A stretch of 45,915 nt of DNA from Shinella daejeonensis. Its GTDB lineage: Bacteria; Pseudomonadota; Alphaproteobacteria; Rhizobiales; Rhizobiaceae. Location: the NCBI RefSeq assembly GCF_024281235.1, contig NZ_JAHWXY010000016.1:1-45915 (forward strand). The letters are read 5' to 3'. Position numbers and translations under genes: made by a program. Positions 36,647 to 45,618 of this stretch are shown in pieces (positions within the stretch are counted from its first letter, which is position 1; every line of letters starts with the position of its first letter). The notes under the pieces are model-generated. The model did no database searches, was not told the origin of the DNA, and was given only the letters and a program-made list of their open reading frames with translations.

Positions 36647-36668
36647 CTATCGCACTATCGAGCGATAG
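36647..36668. terminator. Small hairpin between convergent amidase and TetR genes
   Basis: CTATCGC (36647-36653) pairs with GCGATAG (36662-36668) around an 8-base loop. It overlaps the last codons and stop of the TetR gene. The 7-bp stem and lack of a T run make it a weak candidate. Confidence 0.35.
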
Positions 36669-37308
36669 CACCGGCGTCCTGGAGCGATATTTCCGGATGG
36701 GACCGGTTCCGGCACCCGTCGAGCACCATGGTTATGAAGTGGTCAGCGATATCTGAGGGCTTCAACGCGCGGTTCGGTTTGTACCAGGTGTGCGTGAAGG
36801 TGCACATGCCGACGATGCTTGTAACCACGACATATGGGGGAATATCCTTGAAGATGCCCGCCTTGACGCCGCGGCTGTAGGTGCTGGAAAAGAGCCGGTC
36901 GAATTCCCTCTTGTGCTCGATGACAATCGCGCTCTGCTCCTCTGTCAGTTCAGACTGATCCCGGAAGTAGATCGCAGTCCATTCGCGCTTGTCCATGACG
37001 TTGAGCGCCATTTGGCGGATCATCGCGGCAAGTTGTTCGTCGGCAGGCGTATCTCGCGTGACGATCGCCTGCATCTCCTCCCACCAGGTTTCGTGAATCT
37101 TTTTGAAGATCTCCCAGAGCAGCTGGTTCTTGTTTTTGAAGTAATAGTAGACGACCGCTTTCGTGTAGCCGAGCGATGCCGAGACGTCATCCAGCGTGAC
37201 GGCTCGAAAGCCGCGTTCCGCGAATAGTTCGGCGGCAACCGCCAAAATCTCATCCTGAACATACGCCTGCTTGCGGGCCTTGAGTTCGTTTCGGCGCGTT
37301 GTCTTCAT
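36655..37308 (-). CDS. TetR-family transcriptional regulator
   Basis: This 217-residue protein has the N-terminal TetR helix-turn-helix (ILAVAAELFAERGFRAVTLD, then VSASLGYTKAVVYYYFKNKN, about residues 20-65) and an all-helical ligand domain with YFRDQSELTEEQ and VVVTSIVGMCTF. This type is common for regulators of acyl-CoA or aromatic catabolism, where a CoA ester is the inducer. It is the only regulator gene in the 28.5-45.9 kb block, which makes it the best candidate to bind the ATACT…RGTAT / TGGTAT element found at four promoters there. One copy lies in the intergenic space divergent from this gene. Confidence 0.92.
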   Translation of the reverse strand: MKTTRRNELKARKQAYVQDEILAVAAELFAERGFRAVTLDDVSASLGYTKAVVYYYFKNKNQLLWEIFKKIHETWWEEMQAIVTRDTPADEQLAAMIRQMALNVMDKREWTAIYFRDQSELTEEQSAIVIEHKREFDRLFSSTYSRGVKAGIFKDIPPYVVVTSIVGMCTFTHTWYKPNRALKPSDIADHFITMVLDGCRNRSHPEISLQDAGAIAR

Positions 37309-37492
37309 CAGAATTCCAATGGCTGTCTCTTGGGCACGACGTGCGTGAAATGGAAGGGCGTTCGGGTGCGCAACCTGCAGCCGAAGGGATTCCGCATATT
37401 CGGAAAATCCAACTCTCTAGTCAACCGCGGTATGTTCGCGGACCTATATGAATTTAAAGATGCCTAAAGGTAGTTTTCGTCAACCAATGATA

Positions 37493-37535
37493 TTGACAAA
37501 AATACTCATGAGTATGTAAATAAGCCAAATGGTAT
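37493..37535 (+). promoter_or_regulatory. maoC promoter with composite element copy 2
   Basis: TTGACA (37493-37498) could be a -35 with GTAAAT (37516-37521) as -10 at 17-base spacing. The perfect palindrome ATACTCATGAGTAT (37502-37515) fills most of the spacer, so a bound repressor would block polymerase. After six bases comes the second box, ending CCAAATGGTAT (to 37535). The element ends 68 bases before the maoC ATG. The first palindrome is the most symmetrical copy of the four. Confidence 0.72.
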
Positions 37536-37603
37536 GACCGAGAGGCAAGGCACCTTCAGCGGCATACCCGCGAAGCCTTTTACGTAAAGACATGGAGCTC
37601 AGT

Positions 37604-38104
37604 ATGGACGCCTCGAATCCGGCGGAAAGCATTTCCCTGAACATCGGACCGAACGCGCTGTTCTTCGAGCAGTTCACGGTAGGCCAGGACTGGAAGACGC
37701 CGCGCCGTACCGTCACCGAGGCCGACATCGTGCTCTTCGCGGGAATGACCGGCGATTACAACCCCGTCCACACGGACGAGGTTTTTGCCCGTCAGACGCC
37801 GTTCGGCACGCGGATCCTTCACGGACCTGCAGTCTTCGCTATTGCCACCGGCCTCGAATTTCGCCTTGGGCTGAAGGAAGGCACGGCCATCGCTTTCCTG
37901 GGTATGACCTGGGATCTTAAGGCACCGGTAAAGATCGGCGATACGATCCACGTTTACCAGCGCGTCGAATCTGTCCGGCCCACGAAGAATCCCGCGCGAG
38001 GCATCGTTGGATTCTGGGTCGAGGTACGCAATCAGAACGATGAGATCTGCCAGCAGGGCGAGTGGAAGGTGATGTTCCATGCGCGGCCGCCTGTAGATGC
38101 CTGA
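37604..38104 (+). CDS. MaoC-family (R)-specific enoyl-CoA hydratase-like protein
   Basis: This 166-residue hot-dog-fold protein has the hydratase-2 motif FAGMTGDYNPVHTDE with catalytic Asp51 and His56, followed by RILHGPAVFAIATG. It would add water to an enoyl-CoA. A single hot-dog domain acts as a dimer. The ATG at 37604 is chosen because GGAGCTC lies just upstream; an ATG at 37592 has no ribosome site. Its promoter carries the composite element and a possible TTGACA box. The ABC transporter genes follow on the same strand after 116 bases, so it may head a maoC-transporter unit. Confidence 0.9.
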   Translation: MDASNPAESISLNIGPNALFFEQFTVGQDWKTPRRTVTEADIVLFAGMTGDYNPVHTDEVFARQTPFGTRILHGPAVFAIATGLEFRLGLKEGTAIAFLGMTWDLKAPVKIGDTIHVYQRVESVRPTKNPARGIVGFWVEVRNQNDEICQQGEWKVMFHARPPVDA

Positions 38105-38220
38105 TCGCAATAACGGCGGACCGCAGGTCCGGCCAGTCGGCCCGGCCTTGTTCGTTCAGGTGGGTGAGAGATCGCGTCGGCTCAGCGGACTGAGCAGGTC
38201 GGCTATGGAGGGAGTGAGTC

Positions 38221-39012
38221 TTGATCGCGGAAATACAGGCGGGTCCCAGGGTTCCCGAAGCAGCTCCGAACATTCTGGAGGTGCGCAATCTGCGCAAGTC
38301 GTTCGGTGTGCACGAAGTGCTGAAGAACATCAATTTCGCGATGCGCAAAGGCGAGGTTGTTGCAGTCATCGGCCCAAGCGGGTCAGGCAAGAGCACCCTC
38401 CTACGCTGCCTCAATCAGCTCGAGCCTGCCTCCGGCGGCGAAATTACCATCGATGGACTGACCATCCGGGCCGACCATCAGCTGCGTCGCGCAGAGTTGA
38501 TGGGCCTGCGCAGGAAAGCCGGTATGGTGTTCCAGTCGTTCAACCTGTTCCCCCACCTGTCGGTGTTGCGAAACATCAGCCTGCCCCAGGAGCGCGTGCT
38601 TGGCCGCAGCCGGGCGGAGGCGGAGAAGCGGGCGCATGCACTTCTTGAGCGGGTGGGCCTCGCCGACAAGGCGTCTCAATATCCCGCGCGCTGTTCGGGC
38701 GGGCAGCAGCAACGTATCGCCATTGCCCGGGCGCTGGCACTCGATCCCCAGGTCATGCTCTTCGACGAGCCGACGTCGGCACTCGATCCCGAGGTCGGTC
38801 TCGAAGTGCTTGCAGTGATGAAGGAACTTGCCGAAGGCGGAATGACGATGGTTGTCGTCACGCACGAGATGCATTTTGCGGAAACCGTTTCGGACCGGGT
38901 GCTTCTGATGGCCGATGGCCATATCCTCGAAGAGGGGCCAAGTGCCGAGGTCATGCGCAATCCGAAGTCGGAACGCGCGCAGCGCTTCCTCAAGGCGGTT
39001 ATGAACAGATGA
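38221..39012 (+). CDS. ABC transporter ATP-binding protein, polar amino acid type
   Basis: This 263-residue ATPase of the GlnQ/HisP type has Walker [10 protein letters not shown], the Q-loop in [14 protein letters not shown], signature CSGGQQQR (Cys instead of the usual Leu), Walker [14 protein letters not shown] and the switch His in [10 protein letters not shown]. It powers uptake together with the two permeases and the binding protein that follow. Translation starts at TTG 38221 behind GGAGGGAG. Its stop overlaps the next start by four bases. Confidence 0.94.
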   Translation: MIAEIQAGPRVPEAAPNILEVRNLRKSFGVHEVLKNINFAMRKGEVVAVIGPSGSGKSTLLRCLNQLEPASGGEITIDGLTIRADHQLRRAELMGLRRKAGMVFQSFNLFPHLSVLRNISLPQERVLGRSRAEAEKRAHALLERVGLADKASQYPARCSGGQQQRIAIARALALDPQVMLFDEPTSALDPEVGLEVLAVMKELAEGGMTMVVVTHEMHFAETVSDRVLLMADGHILEEGPSAEVMRNPKSERAQRFLKAVMNR

Positions 39013-39653
39013 GCTGGGATTTCGCCATTCTCATCCTGAGCGGCTTGCCATGGACCATCGTGGTGACGATAGGCGCTTTTGCGATGGGGCTCATCCTGGG
39101 TGCGCCGCTGTGTGCGATGCATATCTCGCGCAATCCGATCCTTCATTTCCTCGCGCTCGCGATCATCATCTTTCTGCGCTCCATCCCGCCGATTGTCTGG
39201 GTGTTCCTGCTGTTTTTCGGCCTTGGTTCCGGTTTCATCAGCATCGGCGCAATTCCGGCGACGATCATTGCGCTCGGCGTGGTCACCGCAGCGAACATGG
39301 CGGAAATCTACCGCGGGTCGCTCAGCAGCATTCATGCGGGGCAATGGGAGGCGATCAGTGCACTGGGTCTTCCTCCCGTATCGTCCTTCAAGGATATTAT
39401 TCTGCCACAGTTGTTCCGTGTGACGCTGCCGTCCGCCGCCAGCTACCTGATCGGTCTTTTCAAGGATTCAGCGATCGCGTCGACCGTCGGCGTGATGGAC
39501 ATCGCTTTCCTGGCGAATTTTGTCGCCCGCAAGAGCTTTGACGGGCTGACGCCCTTCGCGTTCGCGGCGGTTCTCTACATCCTGATCAGCATTCCGATAG
39601 CGCTGGTGGCGCGCATCGCCGACGCCCGCCTGAGACAGAAGGTGGCGCAATGA
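39009..39653 (+). CDS. ABC transporter permease, polar amino acid type (first)
   Basis: This 214-residue inner-membrane protein with about five membrane helices has the HisM/GlnP-type EAA loop: [20 protein letters not shown] followed by [16 protein letters not shown]. It forms half of the channel. It overlaps its neighbours on both sides by ATGA, so the transporter genes are translated as a coupled set. Confidence 0.92.
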   Translation: MSWDFAILILSGLPWTIVVTIGAFAMGLILGAPLCAMHISRNPILHFLALAIIIFLRSIPPIVWVFLLFFGLGSGFISIGAIPATIIALGVVTAANMAEIYRGSLSSIHAGQWEAISALGLPPVSSFKDIILPQLFRVTLPSAASYLIGLFKDSAIASTVGVMDIAFLANFVARKSFDGLTPFAFAAVLYILISIPIALVARIADARLRQKVAQ

Positions 39654-40306
39654 GCGATATTCTCTCTTTTTGGGGAACCTATCTCCCGCAGATATTGGAC
39701 GGCCTCGGAATCAGCCTGAAGGTCACCGGTGCCTCACTTGCAATCGGAATTCCCGCCGGCCTGGCTCTCGCGTTGATGGTACAGGCGAAATCACGCTTCC
39801 TGCGCTGGTTCTGCCTTGCCGTCGTCGAAATCGGTCGCGGCGCTCCAGCGTTGATCCTGCTTCAGTTCGCGTATTTCGGCCTGCCGAATGTCGGGGTGAG
39901 CCTGACATCCTTCGCCGCGGCCGTCGCCGCGCTGAGCTGGAGCACGGCAGCCTATACCAGCGAAATTATCCGGGCCGGGCTGCAGGCCGTGCCGCGCGGC
40001 CAAATCGAGGCTTCCGACGCGCTGGGCCTGAGTTTTGCCGATCAACTCCGTTTCGTCCTCGTTCCGCAAGGATTGCGGGTGGCGGCGCCGGCACTGCTTG
40101 GTTTTGCGGTCCTCATGCTGCAGGCATCCTCCCTGGCCTTTACGATCGCGCTCCCCGAGCTTCTTTCGCAGGCCTACATCATCGGCACCACCACCTTCCG
40201 CTACATGCCGATCCTTTGCCTCGCGGGCCTTCTCTACGCCTGTATCTGCATTCCAGCGACGCTTCTTGTCGGCTGGTTCGAACGCCGCCTCGCGCGCCAC
40301 GCCTGA
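39650..40306 (+). CDS. ABC transporter permease, polar amino acid type (second)
   Basis: This 218-residue permease is a paralogue of the preceding one, with the EAA loop AYTSEIIRAGLQAVPRGQIE and SDALGLSFADQLRFVLVPQG. It forms the second half of the heterodimeric channel. It overlaps the first permease gene by four bases and lies 43 bases before the binding-protein gene. Confidence 0.92.
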   Translation: MSDILSFWGTYLPQILDGLGISLKVTGASLAIGIPAGLALALMVQAKSRFLRWFCLAVVEIGRGAPALILLQFAYFGLPNVGVSLTSFAAAVAALSWSTAAYTSEIIRAGLQAVPRGQIEASDALGLSFADQLRFVLVPQGLRVAAPALLGFAVLMLQASSLAFTIALPELLSQAYIIGTTTFRYMPILCLAGLLYACICIPATLLVGWFERRLARHA

Positions 40307-40349
40307 ATGGCGGGTTCGGGTCCGGCAATGTCCAACAGAGGGAACTGAC

Positions 40350-41168
40350 ATGCGAAATATTATGATGATGACCGCATTCGCGCTGGCAACGCAGATTTCC
40401 GTCGCGGCTGCACAGGACTGCAAGACCGAGGTCGTAACGATCACGCCGGGTAAGCTCGTCGTCGCGGGTTACGACTATCCCCCGTTCTCGCAGACCAATC
40501 CGGATGGTTCGCTAAGCGGCATCGATTTCGACGTCGTGAGGGCGGTGGCCGACGAGAATTGCCTGGAAGTCGTTCCCATGGCGGTCGATCCGTCGGCCGC
40601 CGTCCAGGCCGTCGTGTCGGGCAAGGCGGATGTTGCCATCGGCGGCTGGAACCGCACCGAAAAGCGCGTCGACGTTCTCGGCATGTCGGCGCCGACCTAT
40701 CTCGACCCCTCGGCGATTTTCTCCAAGGATGGCATCGATACCATTGCTGGCCTCGAGGGCAAGACGGTCGGGACGGTGTCGGGCTATCTCTTCGTACCGG
40801 ACCTGCAGGCACTTCTCGGCGCAAACCTGAAGCTCTATCCGAACGGTGTGGCGCTGGCGCAGGACCTCGCGGCCGGCCGGATCGACGCCGCCGTGGACGG
40901 CTATACCTACGGCGTCTACAGCCAGAAGAACGCGGGTGCCTACGAGGATATCCAGATCAAGATTCCGGCGGCGGACGAGCGCGTCGGCTCGACCGTTCGC
41001 CCGCCGCAGGCCGCCGTCCTTTACACCAAAGGCAATGAAAGCCTCGGCAAGGCACTGGATACCGGTATCGACCGGTTGCACAAGGATGGCAAGCTGACGG
41101 CCGCTGTCACGGCCGCCGGCTTCGATGCCTCCCTGGCCGACACCGGTGAACCCTATTTCGTCAAGTAA
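40350..41168 (+). CDS. ABC transporter substrate-binding protein, polar amino acid type
   Basis: This 272-residue protein has a signal peptide (MRNIMMMTAFALATQISVAAAQ) and the family 3 binding-protein fold: LVVAGYDYPPFSQTNPDGSL, GIDFDVVRAVADE, and ADVAIGGWNRTEKRVDV, which contains the usual Arg for carboxylate binding. It delivers an amino-acid-like or opine-like ligand to the permeases. The ATG at 40350 follows AGAGGGAA. A clear terminator follows the gene. Ligand identity is the key unknown of the whole block. Confidence 0.93.
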   Translation: MRNIMMMTAFALATQISVAAAQDCKTEVVTITPGKLVVAGYDYPPFSQTNPDGSLSGIDFDVVRAVADENCLEVVPMAVDPSAAVQAVVSGKADVAIGGWNRTEKRVDVLGMSAPTYLDPSAIFSKDGIDTIAGLEGKTVGTVSGYLFVPDLQALLGANLKLYPNGVALAQDLAAGRIDAAVDGYTYGVYSQKNAGAYEDIQIKIPAADERVGSTVRPPQAAVLYTKGNESLGKALDTGIDRLHKDGKLTAAVTAAGFDASLADTGEPYFVK

Positions 41169-41194
41169 GCCCGACGGTCTTGAAATATGACTTG

Positions 41195-41229
41195 CCCCGG
41201 CCCGGATTTCCGGCCGGGGTTTCCTTTTT
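41195..41229 (+). terminator. Rho-independent terminator after the ABC operon
   Basis: Stem CCCCGGCC (41195-41202) with GGCCGGGG (41212-41219) is followed by TTTCCTTTTT. It lies between the binding-protein gene and the thioesterase gene, so part of the transcripts should end before the thioesterase. Confidence 0.8.
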
Positions 41230-41249
41230 CTGCAAGCCAGGATCCCGCG

Positions 41250-41741
41250 ATGACGCAAACCGACGCTTCCGACTTCCTTCCCCTTGTCACATGGACGGGT
41301 GAGGTTCCCATGGATTGGCTCGACTACAATGGCCACATGACGGAGCACCGATATCTTCAAGTCTGTGGCGAAGCGTCCGACAAACTGTATCAAACGATCG
41401 GTGTTGACTTTTCCCGCGCTGAGGACGGCGCCTTCTATACGTTGCAGACGCATCTCGTTCACCTCGACGAATGCCGGCAGGGCGCGTCGTTGCAGGCGAG
41501 CTCGGAGATCCTTGGCTATGACGAGAAGCGCCTACACCTTTTTCATCGCATCCGTGACGGTAAGGGGCGCCTGCTGGCGACAGGGGAGCACTTGTCGATC
41601 CATGTTGCCCGGGGAAAATCCTGCCCGGCCTCGACAGCGATGCTGGAACAGATCGCTTCGCTCTACCAGGTCACCGCGGATAGACCGCTGCCGGAGGGTA
41701 CGGGAGCCGTCCTGCGCAAGGATCTGGAGTTTCACCGGTGA
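41250..41741 (+). CDS. Hot-dog thioesterase, betainyl-CoA/4-hydroxybenzoyl-CoA thioesterase-like
   Basis: This 163-residue protein begins MTQTDASDFLPLVTWTGEVP at 41250, after AGGA. The motif MDWLDYNGHMTEHRYL carries the catalytic-type Asp of the 4HBT group, and LQTHLVHLDECRQGASLQA and GYDEKRLHLFHRI resemble the thioesterases of carnitine catabolism that split betainyl-CoA. It would release a free acid from a CoA ester near the end of the pathway. It is downstream of the ABC transporter but separated from it by a terminator. The betaine link is by resemblance only. Confidence 0.82.
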   Translation: MTQTDASDFLPLVTWTGEVPMDWLDYNGHMTEHRYLQVCGEASDKLYQTIGVDFSRAEDGAFYTLQTHLVHLDECRQGASLQASSEILGYDEKRLHLFHRIRDGKGRLLATGEHLSIHVARGKSCPASTAMLEQIASLYQVTADRPLPEGTGAVLRKDLEFHR

Positions 41742-41757
41742 TTGATGGATAAAGGAG

Positions 41758-41793
41758 AAGGCCGCGCGCCCTAACGGACACGCGGCCTTTTTT
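41758..41793. terminator. Bidirectional rho-independent terminator
   Basis: AAGGCCGCG (41758-41766) pairs with CGCGGCCTT (41781-41789), followed by a T run. It separates the plus-strand thioesterase from the minus-strand amine-oxidase-like gene; the A-rich left side could serve the other strand. Confidence 0.85.
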
Positions 41794-41810
41794 ACGTTCT
41801 GCGGTTGGGT

Positions 41811-42971
41811 TCAGGTGTTGTACTGCCCCGCTTCCCATCTACGGCGCTCCCGCCAATCGCTTGGCGTGTCCCTGAAACGATCCAGCGAAAGCTGCTCGAT
41901 CGGCATGCGCGTTGCGCCGTTCATGAGAAGCTCCGATGCTGCAACACCGACGGCAGGGGACATACCAAAGCCGTGGCCTGAGCAAGCTGCGGTCACCAGT
42001 CCTTCCGGGCTATCAAAGCGATGGATTGTGGTCATCTGATCGGGGGCGATGTCGACGATCCCGGCCCAGCAACGAAGGAACTGAGCACCCTTCAGGACCG
42101 GCATCGTTTCGATGGCGCGCCGCATGATGTTGCGGACGGTCTGGGTGGTCGGCTTTGCGGCTTCCCTGCCGATTTCGAGGTTGATCCACTCATATGGCCC
42201 GCCATTCATATGAATATTGCCCCGTTTCGTCTGGCGGATGGAGAGACCGTTGCCGATGAAAGCCTGCTCGAACAGAGGGGGCATCGGTGTCGTTACCAGT
42301 GCTTCGAGACGGACCGGCGCAAGAGGGAAATGAATACCGAACGGTTTGAGAAGCAGTGGATTGTGTGCCGCCGCGCAAAGGGCGACATTTCCGCAATGGA
42401 TTTCACCCTGGGGCGTGCGCACGCCCTTGACCTTGCCAGCTTCAACGAGAACTTCCAGAACCGGAGTGTATTCCCGGATTTCGCCACCGAGATCGGTGAA
42501 TGCCCAGCCGAATGCCTGGGAGGTCCGCTGCGGGTTGGCGTGACCGGAACGATTCGTCCAGATGCCTCCGAGGCAGCGCTCGCTGAGACAGGGGATCATC
42601 TTGCGCATGGTCGCGCCATCGAGGAATTCGAAGGGAACATCCGTCTTCTGGAACGTCCGGTAGAGCTTCTGCAAATCGGCGAACTCATGTTCGTCAAGTG
42701 CGGCCCAGATCCGGCCTTTTTGGGTCCACTCGGTCGGATAACCCAGTTCATCGTCCAATCCGTCCCAAAGCTTCTCGGCTTCTTGTGCGAGCGGACTTTC
42801 AGCGGGCGTCTCGCCGCGCAAGCTCAGATAGCCGGTTGCGCGTGACGAGGCTTCGTAGGCCGTAGCGCCTGCGTCGAGAACCAGCACTTTCGCACCGGCC
42901 TTCTGCGCGCGATACGCGGTGGAAAGTCCGAGGATCCCCGCACCGACGACGATGATGTCATAGCTTTGCAT
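41811..42971 (-). CDS. FAD-dependent amine/amino-acid oxidoreductase (DadA/HcnC/sarcosine-oxidase-like)
   Basis: This 386-residue flavoprotein of the DAO family has the intact dinucleotide motif DIIVVGAGILGLSTAYRAQK at the start, SSRATGYLSLRGE, and near the end TAACSGHGFGMSPAVG, the flavin-contacting C-terminal motif. Family members oxidise secondary or primary amino acids to imines. It is the last gene of a three-gene unit with the HcnB-like flavoprotein and the nitronate-monooxygenase-like gene; HcnB/HcnC-type pairs form heteromeric opine, D-hydroxyproline or glycine dehydrogenases. The ATG at 42971 begins 25 bases after the upstream stop. Confidence 0.88.
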   Translation of the reverse strand: MQSYDIIVVGAGILGLSTAYRAQKAGAKVLVLDAGATAYEASSRATGYLSLRGETPAESPLAQEAEKLWDGLDDELGYPTEWTQKGRIWAALDEHEFADLQKLYRTFQKTDVPFEFLDGATMRKMIPCLSERCLGGIWTNRSGHANPQRTSQAFGWAFTDLGGEIREYTPVLEVLVEAGKVKGVRTPQGEIHCGNVALCAAAHNPLLLKPFGIHFPLAPVRLEALVTTPMPPLFEQAFIGNGLSIRQTKRGNIHMNGGPYEWINLEIGREAAKPTTQTVRNIMRRAIETMPVLKGAQFLRCWAGIVDIAPDQMTTIHRFDSPEGLVTAACSGHGFGMSPAVGVAASELLMNGATRMPIEQLSLDRFRDTPSDWRERRRWEAGQYNT

Positions 42972-42996
42972 GTTCGTATCCAATATCGAGGAATGA

Positions 42997-44439
42997 TCAG
43001 CCCTGGCGGGTCTCATAGGGCCACATCTGCCAGTTCAGGCGAATGTCATCGGTTTCATCGTCATCCGCGATAAGGGTGAGATCGATCGGCCGTAGCGGGA
43101 AGCGGTAACTTGCGGGGCGGATCGACTCCAGCCCGATACCGAAGCGGAGCGAGAGTGCGAATATCGCCTCGTCCCGGCAACGCTTGCCCTGACAGTGCCC
43201 CATGGACACGCGGGTCATACGCTTCATGAAGTCCTGATTGATGCGGGGTGCGGTCGCGTCGTCGCCATGATTGAGCGGTGTCTGTGGATGGCGCAGGGAT
43301 TTGCCTAGATACTGTGGCGGCGCGAGACCGCAGAATTCGGCGCGGCTGACGGTTTCGCATTGGCAGAGGACGACGTCGTCCCCACCCGTCTTGTGCAGGG
43401 CATCGATCCATGAGGTGATATAGCCGGTAGCAGACACTTTTCGTGATGGCGCCGCGGTCACGCGGCTATCGCGCTCCGCGCCCCCGATCCTGTCAAGGAT
43501 TGCCGTGTGCAGGTCGCCATTGCCGCCACCGGCATCCGATAGCCAGAATACGCCTTCGAGACTGGTCTCCCCCTGCGCGGTAGTCCGGGGAATCCAGGAT
43601 GCGGCATCCGCAACGTAGTGCATCTCGCAGCCCATGGCCGCCGGCAACTCGATGTTGGGAAGCGTGGCAATGGCCACTGCAACCGTATCGCAGGCGATCT
43701 CCTCGCTTGGTCGATTGTCGAGCGAGACCAGTTTGACGCCGGTGACCGCCGTCTTGCCGATCGCTTCCGCGATGACCTGTCCGAGATGCACAGGAATGTC
43801 TTGCGCGGCGAGCCAGGCGGCTGCCTCAGGTCCGGCCACAACGGATTCGCCCGGCTCGACGATGCCTGCCACCTCGACGCCGCGCTCGCGCGCCGATCGA
43901 ACGACGCGAAGCGCGAGCTCGTCGGAGCCGAGGACGACGACCCGCTTGCCTTCGAACACCTGATAGAGGTCCAGCAGCGCCAGCCCCGCCTTGCCACCGA
44001 GTACACCGGGCAGCTCCCAGCCTTTAAAGGACGGAACGAAATCCCGCACTCCGGTCGCGATGATCAAGGCATCGTGTTCGAGGATTTCGTTGCCTTCCCG
44101 CGTGACCAGTCCAACCTTGGGCCTCCCGACATGAAGGCAGTTCGGGCCGTTGCGGAAAGCGCCCCAGAGAACGGTGGACACGCGAACGTCGATGCCCGCC
44201 TCGATGCATTCCATGAGCTGGGGGCTGGCTTCCAGTACGGACTGCGCGATCGAGTTGTCATTCATGAGGGCGGAGGGAAGGCCGGCCCCATAAAACCAGG
44301 GCGCATCGAAGGACATGTCCTTCAGAGCCTGCGGGTGTTCGTCGACGAGGGTGACGTCGTGACCTGCCGCATGCGCTGCAAGGGCGATTTTAAAGCCGGC
44401 GTCGCTGGCTCCGGCGATGACGATCTTGCGAGATGACAT
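42997..44439 (-). CDS. HcnB/opine-oxidase-A-like flavoprotein with a BFD-like [2Fe-2S] domain
   Basis: This 480-residue protein has the pyridine-nucleotide-disulfide-reductase fold followed by a BFD-like domain. Iron-sulfur ligands are CQC (Cys359, Cys361) and GHCQGKRC (Cys416, Cys421), although the 55-residue gap between the pairs is longer than the usual 30 or so. The two dinucleotide-binding loops are unusual: GASDAG at residues 10-15 and GSDELA at 171-176 instead of GxGxxG/A. ATG (RDFVPSF) and GWELPGVLGGKAG motifs are normal. It should partner the downstream DadA/HcnC-like protein as electron-transfer subunit. It lies 19 bases after the nitronate-monooxygenase-like gene. Confidence 0.85.
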   Translation of the reverse strand: MSSRKIVIAGASDAGFKIALAAHAAGHDVTLVDEHPQALKDMSFDAPWFYGAGLPSALMNDNSIAQSVLEASPQLMECIEAGIDVRVSTVLWGAFRNGPNCLHVGRPKVGLVTREGNEILEHDALIIATGVRDFVPSFKGWELPGVLGGKAGLALLDLYQVFEGKRVVVLGSDELALRVVRSARERGVEVAGIVEPGESVVAGPEAAAWLAAQDIPVHLGQVIAEAIGKTAVTGVKLVSLDNRPSEEIACDTVAVAIATLPNIELPAAMGCEMHYVADAASWIPRTTAQGETSLEGVFWLSDAGGGNGDLHTAILDRIGGAERDSRVTAAPSRKVSATGYITSWIDALHKTGGDDVVLCQCETVSRAEFCGLAPPQYLGKSLRHPQTPLNHGDDATAPRINQDFMKRMTRVSMGHCQGKRCRDEAIFALSLRFGIGLESIRPASYRFPLRPIDLTLIADDDETDDIRLNWQMWPYETRQG

Positions 44440-44458
44440 GGTGGGCGTTCTTCCGGTC

Positions 44459-45571
44459 TCAAGCTTCGTTTATCTGGGTCAGCCGCTCCATGGCCTCGGA
44501 ATATTCGAGGATCATGTCGTACATGACGCTTTTCACGGTGGTCGGTTCGTTGACGCGGCCGACGATCTGGCCGGCGGAATAAGTCATCCAGTCCTTTCGG
44601 CGCGCACGCTCTACGCGGCGGAAGGGTTCGCCGGAAACGATGGATTGCATCGGCGTGTTCTTGAGGGTGGCGGGAGCGTCGGGGCGGAGCCAGGCTTCGG
44701 TGTATTTGGACCGGATCGCGCGACAAGGCTTGCCGGTATATCCAAGCGTGATGACGGCGTCCTCGGCCTTCGCCTCGTAAAGCACTTCACGCATGTCCGG
44801 TGTCAGCTCACTCTCGGTGGTGCCGAGCCAGATCGTGCCGCACCAAACGCCCTCGGCGCCGAGGGCGAGGGCTGCCGCCATCTGACGGCCTCGGCCGATG
44901 CCGCCGGCTGCGAGTACTGGTGTCGGGGCGACGGCATCGATGATCTCCGGCCAGAGGACAAGCGAGCTGATCTGGCCGGTGTGGCCGCCGGCCTCGGCGC
45001 CCTGAGCGACAATGATGTCGATACCGGCCTCGATCTGCTTTTGTGCCTGGCGTGGGCTGCCGACCAGCGCACCGAACTTGATACCCTGTTCGTGCACACG
45101 GTCGATGATGTGAGCCGGAGCAACGCCGAGCGCCGAAACGACCAACTTGACCGGATGCCGCAGGGCGACATCGAGCAGCGCCTCGCTGGCCTCCGGGCTG
45201 AAGGCGAGGTTGCGAGCATATTCGGCATACCAGCCTTTCTCCTCGTCTTTCGGGAGAGGCGGTACGCCGTCCTCGTCAAGAAGACGGTTTATGAACTCGC
45301 GGCTCTCCGCGGGGATGATTTCCCGAGGGCTTTCCTTGAAATCCACCTTCGTCGCCGTCGAGGAGAATACCATATCGACACCGTAGGGCAGGCCATCGAT
45401 GTGATCGTCGATCCACTTCAGTTCCTGTTCGAGATGCTCCGGCGTCATCCATGCTGCCCCGAGCACACCCATTCCACCTGCCTTGGACGTCGCTACGACG
45501 ACATCGCGGCAATGGCTGAAGGCGAAGACGGGGGCGTCGATCCCGAACATTTCCGTTGTAACTGTCTTCAT
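44459..45571 (-). CDS. Nitronate-monooxygenase-family FMN protein (NPD/FabK-like)
   Basis: This 370-residue TIM-barrel flavoprotein has ATSKAGGMGVLGAAWMTPEH at the start, IIVAQGAEAGGHTG with the conserved His, and TPVLAAGGIGRGRQMAAALA for FMN phosphate binding. Family members oxidise nitronates, reduce enoyl thioesters (FabK) or act in steroid/CoA-ester catabolism; the C-terminal tail of about 100 residues is longer than in simple nitronate monooxygenases. The ATG at 45571 is chosen because the longer upstream frame crosses the promoter. It heads the operon with the HcnB-like and DadA-like genes, and its promoter has the composite element. Confidence 0.87.
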   Translation of the reverse strand: MKTVTTEMFGIDAPVFAFSHCRDVVVATSKAGGMGVLGAAWMTPEHLEQELKWIDDHIDGLPYGVDMVFSSTATKVDFKESPREIIPAESREFINRLLDEDGVPPLPKDEEKGWYAEYARNLAFSPEASEALLDVALRHPVKLVVSALGVAPAHIIDRVHEQGIKFGALVGSPRQAQKQIEAGIDIIVAQGAEAGGHTGQISSLVLWPEIIDAVAPTPVLAAGGIGRGRQMAAALALGAEGVWCGTIWLGTTESELTPDMREVLYEAKAEDAVITLGYTGKPCRAIRSKYTEAWLRPDAPATLKNTPMQSIVSGEPFRRVERARRKDWMTYSAGQIVGRVNEPTTVKSVMYDMILEYSEAMERLTQINEA

Positions 45572-45618
45572 CTGAGGGCTCCCTGTGCCTAAGCGTTCGC
45601 CGTGTCCGGCCGCGCAAC

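Noticed and set aside
38174-38189. Small hairpin GCTCAG-CGGA-CTGAGC between maoC and the ABC ATPase gene
   Set aside because: The stem is only 6 bp with no T run; not enough for a terminator or operator call.
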